A program made the translations under genes and the position numbers. From NCBI RefSeq assembly GCF_008124785.1, contig NZ_VNHU01000001.1, positions 310,001 through 374,000 of the forward strand: a stretch of 64,000 bases of DNA. Reading direction: 5' to 3'. The first letter of the stretch is position 1; each line of letters begins with the position of its first letter. The notes under the pieces were generated by a model. It did no database searches and was not told where the DNA came from. It saw only the letters and a list, made by a program, of their open reading frames with translations. The stretch is from Aquimarina intermedia. GTDB lineage: Bacteria; Bacteroidota; Bacteroidia; Flavobacteriales; Flavobacteriaceae. Positions 63,801-64,000 of this stretch are shown here, piece after piece.

Positions 63801-64000
63801 ATGCTGATAAATAAGAATTTAAAGGAAGTAGCTTCGGTTTTTTTCAAATTAGGGTGTATAGCTTTTGGTGGACCTGCTGCACACATTGCTATGATGGAGG
63901 ATGAAATTGTAACGAAGCGTAAGTGGATGACACGTCAACATTTTTTGGATTTGATAGGAGCTACTAACCTGATTCCGGGTCCAAATTCAACCGAAATGAC
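63801..64000 (+). CDS. chrA: Chromate transporter ChrA, N-terminal fragment
   Basis: The gene starts at ATG 63801 and runs off the right edge, so only 66 residues are visible. They match the N-terminus of the CHR family: KEVASVFFKLGCIAFGGPAAHIAMMEDEIVTKRKWMTRQHFLDLIGATNLIPGPNSTEM, with the FGGP and PGPNSTEM motifs. The family exports chromate or takes up other oxyanions. Whether it is the long or short form cannot be told here. Confidence 0.9.
   Translation, partial: MLINKNLKEVASVFFKLGCIAFGGPAAHIAMMEDEIVTKRKWMTRQHFLDLIGATNLIPGPNSTEM

Overview
The window is a stretch of core chromosome from a Bacteroidetes bacterium, most likely a marine or aquatic member of the Flavobacteriaceae. The evidence is a low-GC, gene-dense sequence; the gliding genes gldE/gldD; a type IX secretion sorting domain; TonB-dependent receptors; many lineage-restricted families (DUF4199, DUF4271, DUF4296, DUF4301, DUF3098, DUF3127); lipoproteins with an SDDD tract after the lipid cysteine; and repeated promoter elements of the Bacteroidetes type (TTTG about 19 bp upstream of TAnnTTTG, best seen before rplU). 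I saw no CRISPR array, insertion sequence, prophage, rRNA or tRNA gene.

Layout. 1-8.6 kb: end of gldE, gldD, an EamA transporter, a catalytic/non-catalytic M16 protease pair, rplU-rpmA, a small secreted protein and ahcY. 8.7-12.8 kb: a tightly overlapped operon of a phosphopantetheinyl transferase, a thiamine-binding-like protein, a PnuC transporter, a NadR-like kinase, a DUF4301 protein and the ribosome-rescue hydrolase ArfB. 13.5-17.4 kb: a sigma54-type response regulator and a hybrid histidine kinase transcribed towards each other and sharing their stop bases. 17.4-27.3 kb: a thiamine locus, with one TPP riboswitch before a TonB-dependent receptor and a second before thiS-thiC-tenI-like-thiD-thiE-thiG-thiH-thiF. 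27.3-35.2 kb: greA, HIT protein, thioesterase, a histidine kinase, flavin-reductase-like protein, DUF3127, aat, upp, tag and a thioredoxin-fold protein. 35.1-39.0 kb: a minus-strand ftsX-(membrane protein)-DUF3098-uppP-truB-(TonB-like) cluster. 39.1-56.9 kb: central metabolism and translation genes (panE-like, leuS, ald, an Lrp regulator, a saccharopine-dehydrogenase-like enzyme, pckA, hemD, a GT2 mannosyltransferase, dihydroorotase, tyrS). 57-64 kb: an orphan LuxE-like protein, a cassette of a sorting-domain-only protein, a beta-helix surface lipoprotein and a TonB-dependent receptor, a MORN-like protein, and the start of a chromate transporter.

How the genes work together. The clearest system is thiamine supply: outer-membrane import and de novo synthesis are under separate TPP riboswitches that appear to use different expression platforms, and a possible inner-membrane importer lies 8 kb away without a riboswitch. 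The least explained group is the three-gene cassette at 58.2-62.9 kb. The greA leader carries a terminator-like hairpin immediately after its promoter. Most of the window is ordinary housekeeping DNA; the observations worth a second look are mostly about regulation and about altered or extra domains.
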